The position numbers were made by a program, and so were the translations under genes. DNA of 64,000 nt from Clusia tigrina (Eukaryota; Arthropoda; Insecta; Diptera; Clusiidae). The notes under the pieces are model-generated. The model ran no database searches and was not told where the DNA came from. It saw nothing but the letters and a program-made list of their open reading frames with translations. The stretch lies in the NCBI GenBank assembly GCA_920105625.2, contig OV050032.1, positions 106,004,542 to 106,068,541 of the forward strand. The letters run 5' to 3'. Each line of letters starts with the position of its first letter. The stretch's first letter is position 1. Positions 23,456 to 36,581 of this stretch are shown here, piece by piece.

Positions 23456-25109
23456 AGTAACAAGCATTTGTATGTTGCAAACTTTGATAGGTGTAGGACG
23501 TACCGTATAGAAGTTAGGGCCATTTGAAGTTTTATCAGTGTTTTATTTGGGACTCTAGGGTAGCATAACTTTGAGCGATAGCTTAAATTGACAAGAGGCT
23601 CGACTACTTTATTGTTACAAAATTTCAAGGTTTTATGACGCTCCAGTTATAAGTTACAAGCATTTGTATGTTGCCAACTTTGATAGGTGTAGGACGTGCC
23701 GTAAAGAAGTTAGGGACGTTTGAAGTTTTATCAGTGTTTGATTTGGGACTCTAGGGTAGCATAGCTTTGAGCGATAGCTTAAATTGACAAGAGGCTCGGG
23801 TACTTTATTGTTACAAAATTTCAAGGTTTTATGACGCTCCAGTAAAAAGTTACAAGCATTTGTATGTTGCAAACTTTGATAGGTGTAGGACGTACCGTAA
23901 AGAAGTTAGGGGCGTTTGAAGTTTTATCAGTGTTTGATTTGGGACTCTAGGGTAGCATAGCTTTGAGCGATAACTTAAATTGACAAGATGCTCGAGTACT
24001 TTATTGTTACAAAATTTCAAGGTTTTATGACGCTCCAGTAAAAAGTTACAAGCATTTGAATGTTGCCAACTTTGATAGGTGTAGGACGTACCGTATAGAA
24101 GTTAGGGCCATTTGAAGTTTTATCAGTGTTTGATTTGGGACTCTAGGGTAGCATAGCTTTGAGCGATAGCTTAAATTGACAAGATGCTCGATTACTTTAT
24201 TGTTACAAAATTTCAAGGTTTTATGACGCTCCAGTAAAAAGATACAAGCATTTGTATGTTGCAAACTTTGATAGGTGTAGGACGTACCGTAAAGAAATTA
24301 GGGGCGTTTGAAGTTTTATCAGTGTTTGATTTGGGACTCTATGGTAGCATAGCTTTGAGCGATAGCTTAAATTGACAAGAGGCTCGGGTACTTCATTGTT
24401 ACAAAATTTCAATGTTTTATGACGCTCCAGTAAAAAGTTACAAGCATTTGTATGTTGCAAACTTTGATTGGTGTAGGACGTACCGCAAAGAAGTTAGGGG
24501 CGTTTGAAGTTTTATCAGTGTTTGATTTGGGACTCAAGGGTAGCATAGCTTTGAGCGATGGCCTAAGTTGACAAGAGGCTCGGGTACTTCATTGTTACAA
24601 ACTTTCAAGGTTTTAGGACGCTCCAGTAAAAAGTTACAAGCATTTGAATGTTGCAAACTTTGATAGGTGTAGGACGTACCGTAAAGAAGTTAGGGGCGTT
24701 TGAAGTTTTATCAGTCTTTGATTTGGGACTCAAGGGTAGCATAGCTTTGAGCGATGGCTTAAATTGACAAGAGGCTCGAGTACTTTATTGTTACAAAATT
24801 TCAAGGTTTTATGACGCTCCAGTAAAAAGTTACAAGCATTTGTATGTTGCAAACTTTGATAGGTGTAGGACGTACCGTAAAGAAGTTAGGGCCATTTGAA
24901 GTTTTATCAGTGTTTGATTTGTGACTCAAGGGTAGCATAGCTTTGAGCGATAACTTAAATTGACAAGAGGCTCGGGTACTTTATTGTTACAAAATTTCAA
25001 GGTTTTAGGACGCTCCAGTAAAAAGTTACAAGCATTTGAATGTTGCAAACTTTGATAGGTGTAGGACGTACCGTAAAGAAGTTAGGGGCGTTTGAAGTTT
25101 TATCAGTGT
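23456..25109 (+). repeat. Monomers between the 2356 bp and 1091 bp blocks
   Basis: There are about eight to nine monomers without an immediate tandem copy. One (from about 23620) joins the ctcgactactt type with a private agttataagttac. From 24046 onward the order follows 17.55-18.5 kb and 7.2-8.1 kb (ttgccaac, ctcgattac, ctctatggtagc, ttgattggtg with ggcctaag, then the gtctttgattt monomer). Confidence 0.75.
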
Positions 25110-25223
25110 TTGATTTGGGACTCAAGGGTAGCATAGCTTTGAGCGATAGCTTAAATTGACAAACTTTGATAGGTGTAGGACGTACCGTAAAGAAGTTAGA
25201 GGCGTTTGAAGTTTTATCATTGT
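25110..25223 (+). repeat. Solitary 114 bp short unit
   Basis: It has the gacaa-actttgatagg junction typical of all 114 bp units, but the unit before it is full-length rather than 184 bp. The pair was probably separated by exchange within the array. Confidence 0.9.
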
Positions 25224-26200
25224 TTGATTTGGGACTCTAGGGTAGCATAGCTTTGAGCGATGGCTTAAATTGACAAGAGGCTCGAGTACTTCATTGTTAC
25301 AAAATTTCGATGTTTTATGACGCTCCAGTAAAAAGTAACAAGCAATTGTATGTTGCAAACTTTGATAGGTGTAGGACGTACCGTATAGAAGTTAGGGCCA
25401 TTTGAAGTTTTATCAGTGTTTTATTTGGGACTCTAGGGTAGCATAACTTTGAGCGATAGCTTAAATTGACAAGATGCTCGAGTACTTTATTGTTAAAAAT
25501 TTTCAAGGTTTTATGACGCTCCAGTAAAAAGATACAAGCATTTGTATGTTGCAAACTTTGAAAGTGTAGGACGTGCCGTAAAGAAGTTAGGGACGTTTGA
25601 AGTTTTATCAGTGTTTGATTTGGGACTCTAGGGTAGCATAGCTTTGAGCGATATCTTAAATTGACAAGATGCTCGAGTACTTTATTGTTACAAAATTTCA
25701 TGGTTTTATGACGCTCCAGTAAAAAGTTACAAGCATTTGAATGTTGCAAACTTTGATAGGTGTAGGACTTACCGTATAGAAGTTAGGGCCATTTGAAGTT
25801 TTATCAGTGTTTGATTTGGGACTCAAGGGTAGCATGCCTTGAGCGATAACTTAAATTGACAAGAGGCTCGAGTACTTTATTGTTACAAAATTTCAAGGTT
25901 TTATGACGCTCCAGTAAAAAGATACAAGCATTTGTATGTTGCAAACTTTGATGGGTGTAGGACATACCGTATAGAAGTAAGGGGAGTTTGAAGTTTTATC
26001 AGTGTTTGATTTGGGACTCTAGGGTAGATAGCTTTGAGCGATGGCTTAAATTGACAGGAGGCTCGGGTACTTCATTTTTACAAAATTTCAAGGTTTTATG
26101 ACGCTCCAGTAAAAAGTTACAAGCATTTGTATGTTGCAAACTTTGATAGGTGTAGGACGTACCGTATAGAAGTTAGAGCCATTTGAAGTTTTATCAGTGT
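25110..26200 (+). repeat. 1091 bp block, copy 1
   Basis: The block is one solitary 114 bp unit (25110-25223) plus five monomers. The rare series is: ctttgaaagtg 195 bp monomer, tttcatggtttt, gtaggacttacc, catgccttgag, gtagatagc. The same series follows at offset 1091. Private differences in copy 1 include tatcattgtttg near 25217 and aggggagtttg near 25981. Confidence 0.88.
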
Positions 26201-26314
26201 TTGATTTGGGACTCAAGGGTAGCATAGCTTTGAGCGATAGCTTAAATTGACAAACTTTGATAGGTGTAGGACGTACCGTAAAGAAGTTAGAGGCGTTTGA
26301 AGTTTTATCAGTGT
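26201..26314 (+). repeat. Solitary 114 bp short unit
   Basis: Same junction as the unit at 25110 and exactly 1091 bp from it. It is the last 114 bp unit before a 12.2 kb stretch that has none (next at 38521). Confidence 0.9.
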
Positions 26315-27310
26315 TTGATTTGGGACTCTAGGGTAGCATAGCTTTGAGCGATGGCTTAAATTGACAAGAGGCTCGAGTACTTCATTGTTACAAAATTTCG
26401 ATGTTTTATGACGCTCCAGTAAAAAGTAACAAGCATTTGTATGTTGCAAACTTTGATAGGTGTAGGACGTACCGTATAGAAGTTAGGGCCATTTGAAGTT
26501 TTATCAGTGTTTTATTTGGGACTCTAGGGTAGCATAACTTTGAGCGATAGCTTAAATTGACAAGATGCTCGAGTACTTTATTGTTAAAAATTTTCAAGGT
26601 TTTATGACGCTCCAGTAAAAAGATACAAGCATTTGTATGTTGCAAACTTTGAAAGTGTAGGACGTGCCGTAAAGAAGTTAGGGACGTTTGAAGTTTTATC
26701 AGTGTTTGATTTGGGACTCTAGGGTAGCATAGCTTTGAGCGATAACTTAAATTGACAAGATGCTCGAGTACTTTATTGTTACAAAATTTCATGGTTTTAT
26801 GACGCTCCAGTAAAAAGTTACAAGCATTTGAATGTTGCAAACTTTGATAGGTGTAGGACTTACCGTATAGAAGTTAGGGCCATTTGAAGTTTTATCAGTG
26901 TTTGATTTGGGACTCAAGGGTAGCATGCCTTGAGCGATAACTTAAATTGACAAGAGGCTCGAGTACTTTATTGTTACAAAATTTCAAGGTTTTATGACGC
27001 TCCAGTAAAAAGATACAAGCATTTGTATGTTGATAACTTTGATAGGTGTAGGACGTACCGTATAGAAGTAAGGGGCGTTTGAAGTTTTATCAGTGTTTGA
27101 TTTGGGACTCTAGGGTAGATAGCTTTGAGCGATGGCTTAAATTGACAGGAGGCTCGGGTACTTCATTTTTACAAAATTTACAGGTTTTATGACGCTCCAG
27201 TAAAAAGTTACAAGCATTTGTATGTTGCAAACTTTGATAGGTGTAGGACGTACCGTATAGAAGTTAGAGCCATTTGAAGTTTTATCAGTGTTTGATTTGG
27301 GACTCAAGGG
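26201..27310 (+). repeat. 1091 bp block, copy 2
   Basis: This stretch follows 25110-26219 at offset 1091 (114 bp unit at 26201-26314, catgccttgag at about 26924). Towards the end it takes on two marks absent from copy 1, ttgataactttg near 27030 and aatttacaggtttt near 27175; both are then shared with the next 2349 bp block. Similarity ends near 27.3 kb. Confidence 0.86.
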
Positions 27311-28894
27311 TAGCATAGCTTTGAGCGATAGCTTAAATTGACAAGAGGCTCGGGTACTTCATTGCTACAAAATTTCAAGGTTATATGACGCTCCAGTAAA
27401 AAGTTACAAGCATTTGTATGTTGATAACTTTGATAGGTGTAGGACGTACCGTAAATAAGTTAGGGGCGTTTGAAGTTTTATCAGTGTTTGATTTGGGACT
27501 CTAGGGTAGCATAGCTTTGCGCGATAACTTAAATTGACAAGATGCTCGAGTACTTTACTGTTACAAAATTTCAAGGTTTTATGACGCTCCAGTAAAAAGT
27601 TACAAGCATTTGAATGTTGCCAACTTTGATAGGTGTAGGACGTACCGTATAGAAGTTAGGGCCATTTGAAGTTTTATCAGTGTTTGATTTGGGACTCTAG
27701 GGTAGCATAGCTTTCAGCGATAGCTTAAATTGACAAGATACTCGATTACTTTATTGTTACAAAATTTCAAGGTTTTATAACGCTCCAGTAAAAAGATACA
27801 AGCATTTGTATGTTGCAAACTTTGATAGGTGTAGGACGTACCGTAAAGAAATTAGGGGCGTTTGAAGTTTTATCAGTGTTTGATTTGGGACTCTATGGTA
27901 GCATAGCTTTGAGCGATAGCTTAAATTGACAAGAGGCTCGGGTACTTCATTGTTACAAAATTTCAATGTTTTATGACGCTCCAGTAAAAAGTTACAAGCA
28001 TTTGTATGTTGCAAACTTTGATTAGTGTAGGACGTACCGCAAAGAAGTTAGGGGCGTTTGAAGTTTCATCAGTGTTTGATTTGGGACTCAAGGGTAGCAT
28101 AGCTTTGAGCGATGGCCTAAGTTGACAAGAGGCTCGGGTACTTCATTGTTACAAACTTTCAAGGTTTTAGGACGCTCCAGTAAAAAGTTACAAGCATTTG
28201 AATGTTGCAAACTTTGATAGGTGTAGGACGTACCGTAAAGAAGTTAGGGGCGTTTGAAGTTTTATCAGTCTTTGATTTGGGACTCAAGGGTAGCATAGCT
28301 TTGAGCGATGGCTTAAATTGACAAGAGGCTCGAGTACTTTATTGTTACTAAATTTCAAGGTTTAATGACGCTCCAGTAAAAAGTTACAAGCATTTGTATG
28401 TTGCAAACTTTGATAGGTGTAGGACGTACCGTAAAGAAGTTAGGGCCATTTGAAGTTTTATCAGTGTTTGATTTGGGACTCAAGGGTAGCATAGCTTTGA
28501 GCGATAACTTAAATTGACAAGAGGCTCGGGTACTTTATTGTTACAAAATTTCAAGGTTTTTTGACGCTCCAGTAAAAAGTTACAAGCATTTGTATGTTGC
28601 AAACTTTGATAGGTGTAGGACGTACCGTAAAGAAGTTAGGGGCGTTTGAAGTTTTATCAGTCTTTGATTTGGGACTCAAGGGTAGCATAGCTTTGAGCGA
28701 TGGCTTAAATTGACAAGAGGCTCGGGTACTTCATTGTTACAAAATTTCAAGGTTTTAGGACGCTCCAGTAAAAAGTTACAAGCATTTGAATGTTGCAAAC
28801 TTTGATAGGTGTAGGACGTACCGTAAAGAAGTTAGGGGCGTTTGAAGTTTTATCAGTCTTTGATTTGGGACTCAAGGGTAGCATAGCTTTTAGC
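26546..28894 (+). repeat. 2349 bp (12-monomer) block, copy 1
   Basis: The block has twelve units, three of them slightly short. It repeats at offset 2349 with shared rare marks: ttgataactttg twice, attgctacaaaa, ctttcagcgatag, ggttttataacgctcc, gtttcatcag and gttactaaatttc. The boundary is well set: the last unit begins with the rare agcttttagcgat near 28887, and that mark recurs exactly once, near 31236 at the end of copy 2. A private ctttgcgcgat lies near 27516. Confidence 0.9.
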
Positions 28895-31243
28895 GATAGC
28901 TTAAATTGACAAGATGCTCGAGTACTTTATTGTTAAAAATTTTCAAGGTTTTATGACGCTCCAGTAAAAAGATACAAGCATTTGTATGTTGCAAACTTTG
29001 AAAGTGTAGGACGTGCCGTAAAGAAGTTAGGGACGTTTGAAGTTTTATCAGTGTTTGATTTGGGACTCTAGGGTAGCATAGCTTTGAGCGATAACTTAAA
29101 TTGACAAGATGCTCGAGTACTTTATTGTTACAAAATTTCATGGTTTTATGACGCTCCAGTAAAAAGTTACAAGCATTTGAATGTTGCAAACTTTGATAGG
29201 TGTAGGACTTACCGTATAGAAGTTAGGGCCATTTGAAGTTTTATCAGTGTTTGATTTGGGACTCAAGGGTAGCATGCCTTGAGCGATAACTTAAATTGAC
29301 AAGAGGCTCGAGTACTTTATTGTTACAAAATTTCAAGGTTTTATGACGCTCCAGTAAAAAGATACAAGCATTTGTATGTTGATAACTTTGATAGGTGTAG
29401 GACGTACCGTATAGAAGTAAGGGGCGTTTGAAGTTTTATCAGTGTTTGATTTGGGACTCTAGGGTAGATAGCTTTGAGCGATGGCTTAAATTGACAGGAG
29501 GCTCGGGTACTTCATTTTTACAAAATTTACAGGTTTTATGACGCTCCAGTAAAAAGTTACAAGCATTTGTATGTTGCAAACTTTGATAGGTGTAGGACGT
29601 ACCGTATAGAAGTTAGAGCCATTTGAAGTTTTATCAGTGTTTGATTTGGGACTCAAGGGTAGCATAGCTTTGAGCGATAGCTTAAATTGACAAGAGGCTC
29701 GGGTACTTCATTGCTACAAAATTTCAAGGTTATATGACGCTCCAGTAAAAAGTTACAAGCATTTGTATGTTGATAACTTTGATAGGTGTAGGACGTACCG
29801 TAAATAAGTTAGGGGCGTTTGAAGTTTTATCAGTGTTTGATTTGGGACTCTAGGGTAGCATAGCTTTGAGCGATAACTTAAATTGACAAGATGCTCGAGT
29901 ACTTTACTGTTACAAAATTTCAAGGTTTTATGACGCTCCAGTAAAAAGTTACAAGCATTTGAATGTTGCCAACTTTGATAGGTGTAGGACGTACCGTATA
30001 GAAGTTAGGGCCATTTGAAGTTTTATCAGTGTTTGATTTGGGACTCTAGGGTAGCATAGCTTTCAGCGATAGCTTAAATTGACAAGATACTCGATTACTT
30101 TATTGTTACAAAATTTCAAGGTTTTATAACGCTCCAGTAAAAAGATACAAGCATTTGTATGTTGCAAACTTTGATAGGTGTAGGACGTACCGTAAAGAAA
30201 TTAGGGGCGTTTGAAGTTTTATCAGTGTTTGATTTGGGACTCTATGGTAGCATAGCTTTGAGCGATAGCTTAAATTGACAAGAGGCTCGGGTACTTCATT
30301 GTTACAAAATTTCAATGTTTTATGACGCTCCAGTAAAAAGTTACAAGCATTTGTATGTTGCAAACTTTGATTAGTGTAGGACGTACCGCAAAGAAGTTAG
30401 GGGCGTTTGAAGTTTCATCAGTGTTTGATTTGGGACTCAAGGGTAGCATAGCTTTGAGCGATGGCCTAAGTTGACAAGAGGCTCGGGTACTTCATTGTTA
30501 CAAACTTTCAAGGTTTTAGGACGCTCCAGTAAAAAGTTACAAGCATTTGAATGTTGCAAACTTTGATAGGTGTAGGACGTACCGTAAAGAAGTTAGGGGC
30601 GTTTGAAGTTTTATCAGTCTTTGATTTGGGACTCAAGGGTAGCATAGCTTTGAGCGATGGCTTAAATTGACAAGAGGCTCGAGTACTTTATTGTTACTAA
30701 ATTTCAAGGTTTAATGACGCTCCAGTAAAAAGTTACAAGCATTTGTATGTTGCAAACTTTGATAGGTGTAGGACGTACCGTAAAGAAGTTAGGGCCATTT
30801 GAAGTTTTATCAGTGTTTGATTTGGGACTCAAGGGTAGCATAGCTTTGAGCGATAACTTAAATTGACAAGAGGCTCGGGTACTTTATTGTTACAAAATTT
30901 CAAGGTTTTTTGACGCTCCAGTAAAAAGTTACAAGCATTTGTATGTTGCAAACTTTGATAGGTGTAGGACGTACCGTAAAGAAGTTAGGGGCGTTTGAAG
31001 TTTTATCAGTCTTTGATTTGGGACTCAAGGGTAGCATAGCTTTGAGCGATGGCTTAAATTGACAAGAGGCTCGGGTACTTCATTGTTACAAAATTTCAAG
31101 GTTTTAGGACGCTCCAGTAAAAAGTTACAAGCATTTGAATGTTGCAAACTTTGATAGGTGTAGGACGTACCGTAAAGAAGTTAGGGGCGTTTGAAGTTTT
31201 ATCAGTCTTTGATTTGGGACTCAAGGGTAGCATAGCTTTTAGC
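28895..31243 (+). repeat. 2349 bp (12-monomer) block, copy 2
   Basis: This is the tandem copy of 26546-28894, nearly identical by eye, ending at agcttttagcgat near 31236. Beyond it the sequence continues with ggcttaaatt, whereas copy 1 ran on with agcttaaatt into copy 2, which marks the duplication joint. Confidence 0.9.
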
Positions 31244-31440
31244 GATGGCTTAAATTGACAAGAGGCTCGAGTACTTTATTGTTACAAAATTTCAAGGTTT
31301 TATGACGCTCCAGTAAAAAGTTACAAGCATTTGTATGTTACAAGCTTTGATAGGTGTAGGACGTACCGTAAAGAAGTTAGGGCCATTTGAAGTTTTATCA
31401 GTGTTTGATTTGGGACTCAAGGGTAGCATAGCTTTGAGCG
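31244..31440 (+). repeat. Link monomer before the 3074 bp block
   Basis: A single monomer-length stretch with a private ttacaagctttg near 31338 separates the 2349 bp and 3074 bp duplications. Nothing else is present. Confidence 0.7.
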
Positions 31441-31952
31441 ATAACTTAAATTGACAAGAGGCTCGGGTACTTTATTGTTATAAAATTTCAAGGTTTTTTG
31501 ACGCTCCAGTAAAAAGTTACAAGCATTTGTATGTTGCAAACTTTGATAGGTGTAGGACGTACCGTACAGTGTTTGATTTGTGACTCTAGGGTAGCATAGC
31601 TTTGAGCGATAGCTTAAATTGACAAGAGGCTCTAGTACTTTATTGTTACAAAATTTCAAGGTTTTATGACGCTCCAGTAAAAAGTTACAAGCATTTGTAT
31701 GTTGCAAATTTTGATATGTGTAGGACGTACCGTATAGAGCCATTTGAGGTTTTATCAGTGTTTGATTTGGGACTCAAGGGTAGCATAGCATTGAGCGATA
31801 GCTTAAATTGACAAGAGGCTACTTTATTGTTACAAAATTTCAAGGTTTTATGACGCTCCAGTAAAAAGTTACAAGCATTTGTATGTTGCAAACTTTGATA
31901 GGTGTAGGACGTACCGTAAAGAAGTTAGGGGCGTTTGAAGTTTTATCAGTGT
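31405..31952 (+). repeat. Three consecutive shortened monomers (168, 189, 191 bp)
   Basis: Unit starts are at 31405, 31573, 31762 and 31953. The first lacks 28 bp between accgta and cagtgtttg, the second lacks 7 bp (gtatagagccatttgagg), and the third lacks 5 bp (gaggctactttatt). Three different deletions in neighbouring units are unusual here. The trio was copied with the 3074 bp block. Confidence 0.9.
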
Positions 31953-33323
31953 TTGATTTGGGACTCAAGGGTAGCATAGCTTTGAGCGATGGCTTAAATT
32001 GACAAGAGGCTCGAGTACTTTATTGTTACACAATTTCAAGGTTTTATGACGCTCCAGTAAAAAGTTACAAGCATTTGTATGTTGCAAATTTTGATAGGTG
32101 GAGGACGTACCGTATAGAAGTTAGGGTAATTTGAAGTTTTATCAGTGTTTGATTTGGGATTCAAGGTTAGCATAGCTTTGAGCGATAGCTTAAATTGACA
32201 AGAGGCTCGGGTACTTTATTGCTACAAAATTTCAAGGTTTTATGACGCTCCAGTAAAAAGTTACAAGCATTTGTATGTTGCAAATTTTGATAGGTGGAGG
32301 ACGTACCGTATAGAAGTTAGGGTAATTTGAAGTTTTATCAGTGTTTGATTTGGGATTCAAGGTTAGCATAGCTTTGAGCGATAGCTTAAATTGACAAGAT
32401 GCTCGCGTACTTTATTGTTACAAAATTTTAAGGTTTTATGACGCTCCAGTAAAAAGTTACAAGCATTTGTATGTTGCAAACTTTGATAGGTGTAGGACGT
32501 ACCGTATAGAACTTAGGGGCGTTTGAAGTTTTATCAGTGTTTGATTTGGGACTCAAGGGTACCATAGCTTTGAGCGATAGCTTAAATTGACAAGAGGCTC
32601 GGGTACTTCATTGTTACAAAATTTCAAGGTTTTATGACGCTCCAGTAAAAAGTTACAAGCATTTGTATGTTACAAACTTTGATAGGTGTAGGACGTGCCG
32701 TAAAGAAGTTAGGGGCTTTGAAGTTTTATCAGTGTTTGATTTGGGACTCTAGGGTAGCATAGCTTTGAGCGATGGCTTAAATTGACAAAAGGCTCGAGTA
32801 CTTCATTGTTACAAAATTTCGAGGTTTTATGACGATCCAGTAAAAAGTTACAAGCATTTGTATGTTGGAAACTTTGATAGGTGTAGGACGTACCGTAAAG
32901 AAGTTAGGGGCGTTTGAAGTTTTATCAGTGTTTGATTTGGGACTCAAGGGTAGCATAGCTTTGAGCGATGGCTTAAATTGACAAGAGGCTCGAGTACTTT
33001 ATTGTTACAAAATTTCAAGGTTTTATGACGCTCCAGTAAAAAGTTACAAGCATTTGTATGTTGCAAACTTTGATAGGTGTAGGACGTACCGTAAAGAAGT
33101 TAGGGCCATTTGAAGTTTTATCAGTGTTTGATTTGGGACTCAAGGGTAGCATAGTTTTGAGCGATAGCTTAAATTGACAAGAGGCTCGACTACTTTATTG
33201 TTACAAAATTTCAAGGTTTTATGACGCTCCAGTTAAAAGTTACAAGCATTTGTATGTTGCCAACTTTGATAGGTGTAGGACGTACCGTAGAGAAGTTAGA
33301 GCCATTTGAAGTTTTATCAGTGT

Positions 33324-33507
33324 TTGATTTGGGACTCAAGGGTAGCATAGCTTTGAGCGATGGCTTAAATTGACAAGAGGCTCGAGTACTTTATTGTTAC
33401 AAAATTTCAAGGTTTTATGACGCTCCAGTAAAAAGTTACAAGCATTTGTATGTTGCAATCTTTGATAGAAGTATAGAAGTTAGGGCCATTTGAAGTTTTA
33501 TCAGTGT
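33324..33507 (+). repeat. Solitary 184 bp unit
   Basis: It carries the gatagaagtatagaag junction but is followed by a full monomer rather than a 114 bp unit. It shares ttgcaatctttg with its copy at 36398. Confidence 0.88.
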
Positions 33508-34094
33508 TTGATTTGGGACTCTAGGGAAGCATAGCTTTGAGCGATGGCTTAAATTGACAAGAGGCTCGAGTACTTCATTGTTACAAAATTTCGAGGTTTT
33601 ATGACGCTCCAGTAAAAAGTAACAAGCATTTGTATGTTGCAAACTTTGATAGGTGTAGGACGTACCGTATAGAAGTTAGGGCCATTTGAAGTTTTATCAG
33701 TGTTTTATTTGGGACTCTAGGGTAGCATAACTTTGAGCGATAGCTTAAATTGACAAGATGCTCGAGTACTTTATTGTTAAAAATTTTCAAGGTTTTATGA
33801 CGCTCCAGTAAAAAGATACAAGCATTTGTATGTTGCAAACTTTGAAAGTGTAGGACGTACCGTAAAGAAGTTAGGGACGTTTGAAGTTTTATCAGTGTTT
33901 GATTTGGGACTCTAGGGTAGCATAGCTTTGAGCGATAGCTTAAATTGACAAGAGGCTCGGGTACTTCATTGTTACAAAATTTCAAGGTTTTATGACGCTC
34001 CAGTAAAAAGTTACAAGCATTTGTATGTTGCAAACTTTGATAGGTGTAGGACGTACCGTAAAGAAGTTAGGGGCGTTTGAAGTTTTAAAAGTGT

Positions 34095-34282
34095 TTGATT
34101 TGGGACTCTAGGGTAGCATAGCTTTGAGCGATAACTTAAATTGACAAGATGCTCGAGTACTTTATTGTTACAAAATTTCAAGGTTTTATGACGCTCCAGT
34201 AAAAAGTTACAAGCATTTGAATGTTGCCAACTTTGATAGGTGTAGGACGTACCGTTAGGGCCATTTGAAGTTTTATCAGTGT
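34095..34282 (+). repeat. 188 bp monomer
   Basis: The sequence accgttagggcc replaces accgtatagaagttagggcc, a loss of 8 bp. The unit just before it has gttttaaaagtg in place of gttttatcagtg. Both marks recur at 37169. Confidence 0.86.
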
Positions 34283-34478
34283 TTGATTTGGGACTCTAGG
34301 GTAGCATAGCTTTGAGCGATAGCTTAAATTGACAAGAGGCTCGGGTACTTCATTGTTACAAAATTTCAATGTTTTATGACGCTCCAGTAAAAAGTTACAA
34401 GCATTTGTATGTTGCAAACTTTGATAGGTGTAGGACGTACCGTAAAGAAGTTAGGGGCGTTTGAAGTTTTATCAGTGT

Positions 34479-35026
34479 TTGATTTGGGACTCTAGGGTAG
34501 CATAGCTTTGAGCGATAGCTTAAATTGACAAGAGGCTCGGGTACTTTATTGTTATAAAATTTCAAGGTTTTTTGACGCTCCAGTAAAAAGTTACAAGCAT
34601 TTGTATGTTGCAAACTTTGATAGGTGTAGGACGTACCGTACAGTGTTTGATTTGTGACTCTAGGGTAGCATAGCTTTGAGCGATAGCTTAAATTGACAAG
34701 AGGCTCTAGTACTTTATTGTTACAAAATTTCAAGGTTTTATGACGCTCCAGTAAAAAGTTACAAGCATTTGTATGTTGCAAATTTTGATATGTGTAGGAC
34801 GTACCGTATAGAGCCATTTGAGGTTTTATCAGTGTTTGATTTGGGACTCAAGGGTAGCATAGCTTTGAGCGATAGCTTAAATTGACAAGAGGCTACTTTA
34901 TTGTTACAAAATTTCAAGGTTTTATGACGCTCCAGTAAAAAGTTACAAGCATTTGTATGTTGCAAACTTTGATAGGTGTAGGACGTACCGTAAAGAAGTT
35001 AGGGGCGTTTGAAGTTTTATCAGTGT
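34479..35026 (+). repeat. Three consecutive shortened monomers, second copy
   Basis: Same three deletions as 31405-31952, displaced by exactly 3074 bp. The only other difference noted is agctttgagcg near 34862, where the first copy has agcattgagcg. Confidence 0.9.
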
Positions 35027-36397
35027 TTGATTTGGGACTCAAGGGTAGCATAGCTTTGAGCGATGGCTTAAATTGACAAGAGGCTCGAGTACTTTATTGT
35101 TACACAATTTCAAGGTTTTATGACGCTCCAGTAAAAAGTTACAAGCATTTGTATGTTGCAAATTTTGATAGGTGGAGGACGTACCGTATAGAAGTTAGGG
35201 TAATTTGAAGTTTTATCAGTGTTTGATTTGGGATTCAAGGTTAGCATAGCTTTGAGCGATAGCTTAAATTGACAAGAGGCTCGGGTACTTTATTGCTACA
35301 AAATTTCAAGGTTTTATGACGCTCCAGTAAAAAGTTACAAGCATTTGTATGTTGCAAATTTTGATAGGTGGAGGACGTACCGTATAGAAGTTAGGGTAAT
35401 TTGAAGTTTTATCAGTGTTTGATTTGGGATTCAAGGTTAGCATAGCTTTGAGCGATAGCTTAAATTGACAAGATGCTCGCGTACTTTATTGTTACAAAAT
35501 TTCAAGGTTTTATGACGCTCCAGTAAAAAGTTACAAGCATTTGTATGTTGCAAACTTTGATAGGTGTAGGACGTACCGTATAGAACTTAGGGGCGTTTGA
35601 AGTTTTATCAGTGTTTGATTTGGGACTCAAGGGTAGCATAGCTTTGAGCGATAGCTTAAATTGACAAGAGGCTCGGGTACTTCATTGTTACAAAATTTCA
35701 AGGTTATATGACGCTCCAGTAAAAAGTTACAAGCATTTGTATGTTACAAACTTTGATAGGTGTAGGACGTGCCGTAAAGAAGTTAGGGGCTTTGAAGTTT
35801 TATCAGTGTTTGATTTGGGACTCTAGGGTAGCATAGCTTTGAGCGATGGCTTAAATTGACAAAAGGCTCGAGTACTTCATTGTTACAAAATTTCGAGGTT
35901 TTATGACGATCCAGTAAAAAGTTACAAGCATTTGTATGTTGGAAACTTTGATAGGTGTAGGACGTACCGTAAAGAAGTTAGGGGCGTTTGAAGTTTTATC
36001 AGTGTTTGATTTGGGACTCAAGGGTAGCATAGCTTTGAGCGATGGCTTAAATTGACAAGAGGCTCGAGTACTTTATTGTTACAAAATTTCAAGGTTTTAT
36101 GACGCTCCAGTAAAAAGTTACAAGCATTTGTATGTTGCAAACTTTGATAGGTGTAGGACGTACCGTAAAGAAGTTAGGGCCATTTGAAGTTTTATCAGTG
36201 TTTGATTTGGGACTCAAGGGTAGCATAGTTTTGAGCGATAGCTTAAATTGACAAGAGGCTCGACTACTTTATTGTTACAAAATTTCAAGGTTTTATGACG
36301 CTCCAGTTAAAAGTTACAAGCATTTGTATGTTGCCAACTTTGATAGGTGTAGGACGTACCGTAGAGAAGTTAGAGCCATTTGAAGTTTTATCAGTGT

Positions 36398-36581
36398 TTG
36401 ATTTGGGACTCAAGGGTAGCATAGCTTTGAGCGATGGCTTAAATTGACAAGAGGCTCGAGTACTTTATTGTTACAAAATTTCAAGGTTTTATGACGCTCC
36501 AGTAAAAAGTTACAAGCATTTGTATGTTGCAATCTTTGATAGAAGTATAGAAGTTAGGGCCATTTGAAGTTTTATCAGTGT
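36398..36581 (+). repeat. Solitary 184 bp unit, second copy
   Basis: Counterpart of 33324-33507 in the second 3074 bp block, with the same junction and the same ttgcaatctttg mark. Confidence 0.88.

Larger units (their letters stand above)
31441..34514 (+). repeat. 3074 bp block, copy 1
   Basis: The joint is sharp: copy 1 opens with ataacttaaatt and copy 2 with atagcttaaatt, followed by identical sequence. The block holds shortened units of 168, 189, 191, 184 and 188 bp, which is why it is not a multiple of 196. Differences from copy 2 seen by eye are few: agcattgagcg near 31788, aaaattttaagg near 32425, ggtaccatagc near 32559, ggttttatgac near 32628 (copy 2 has ggttatatgac) and gggaagcatag near 33526. 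Confidence 0.93.
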
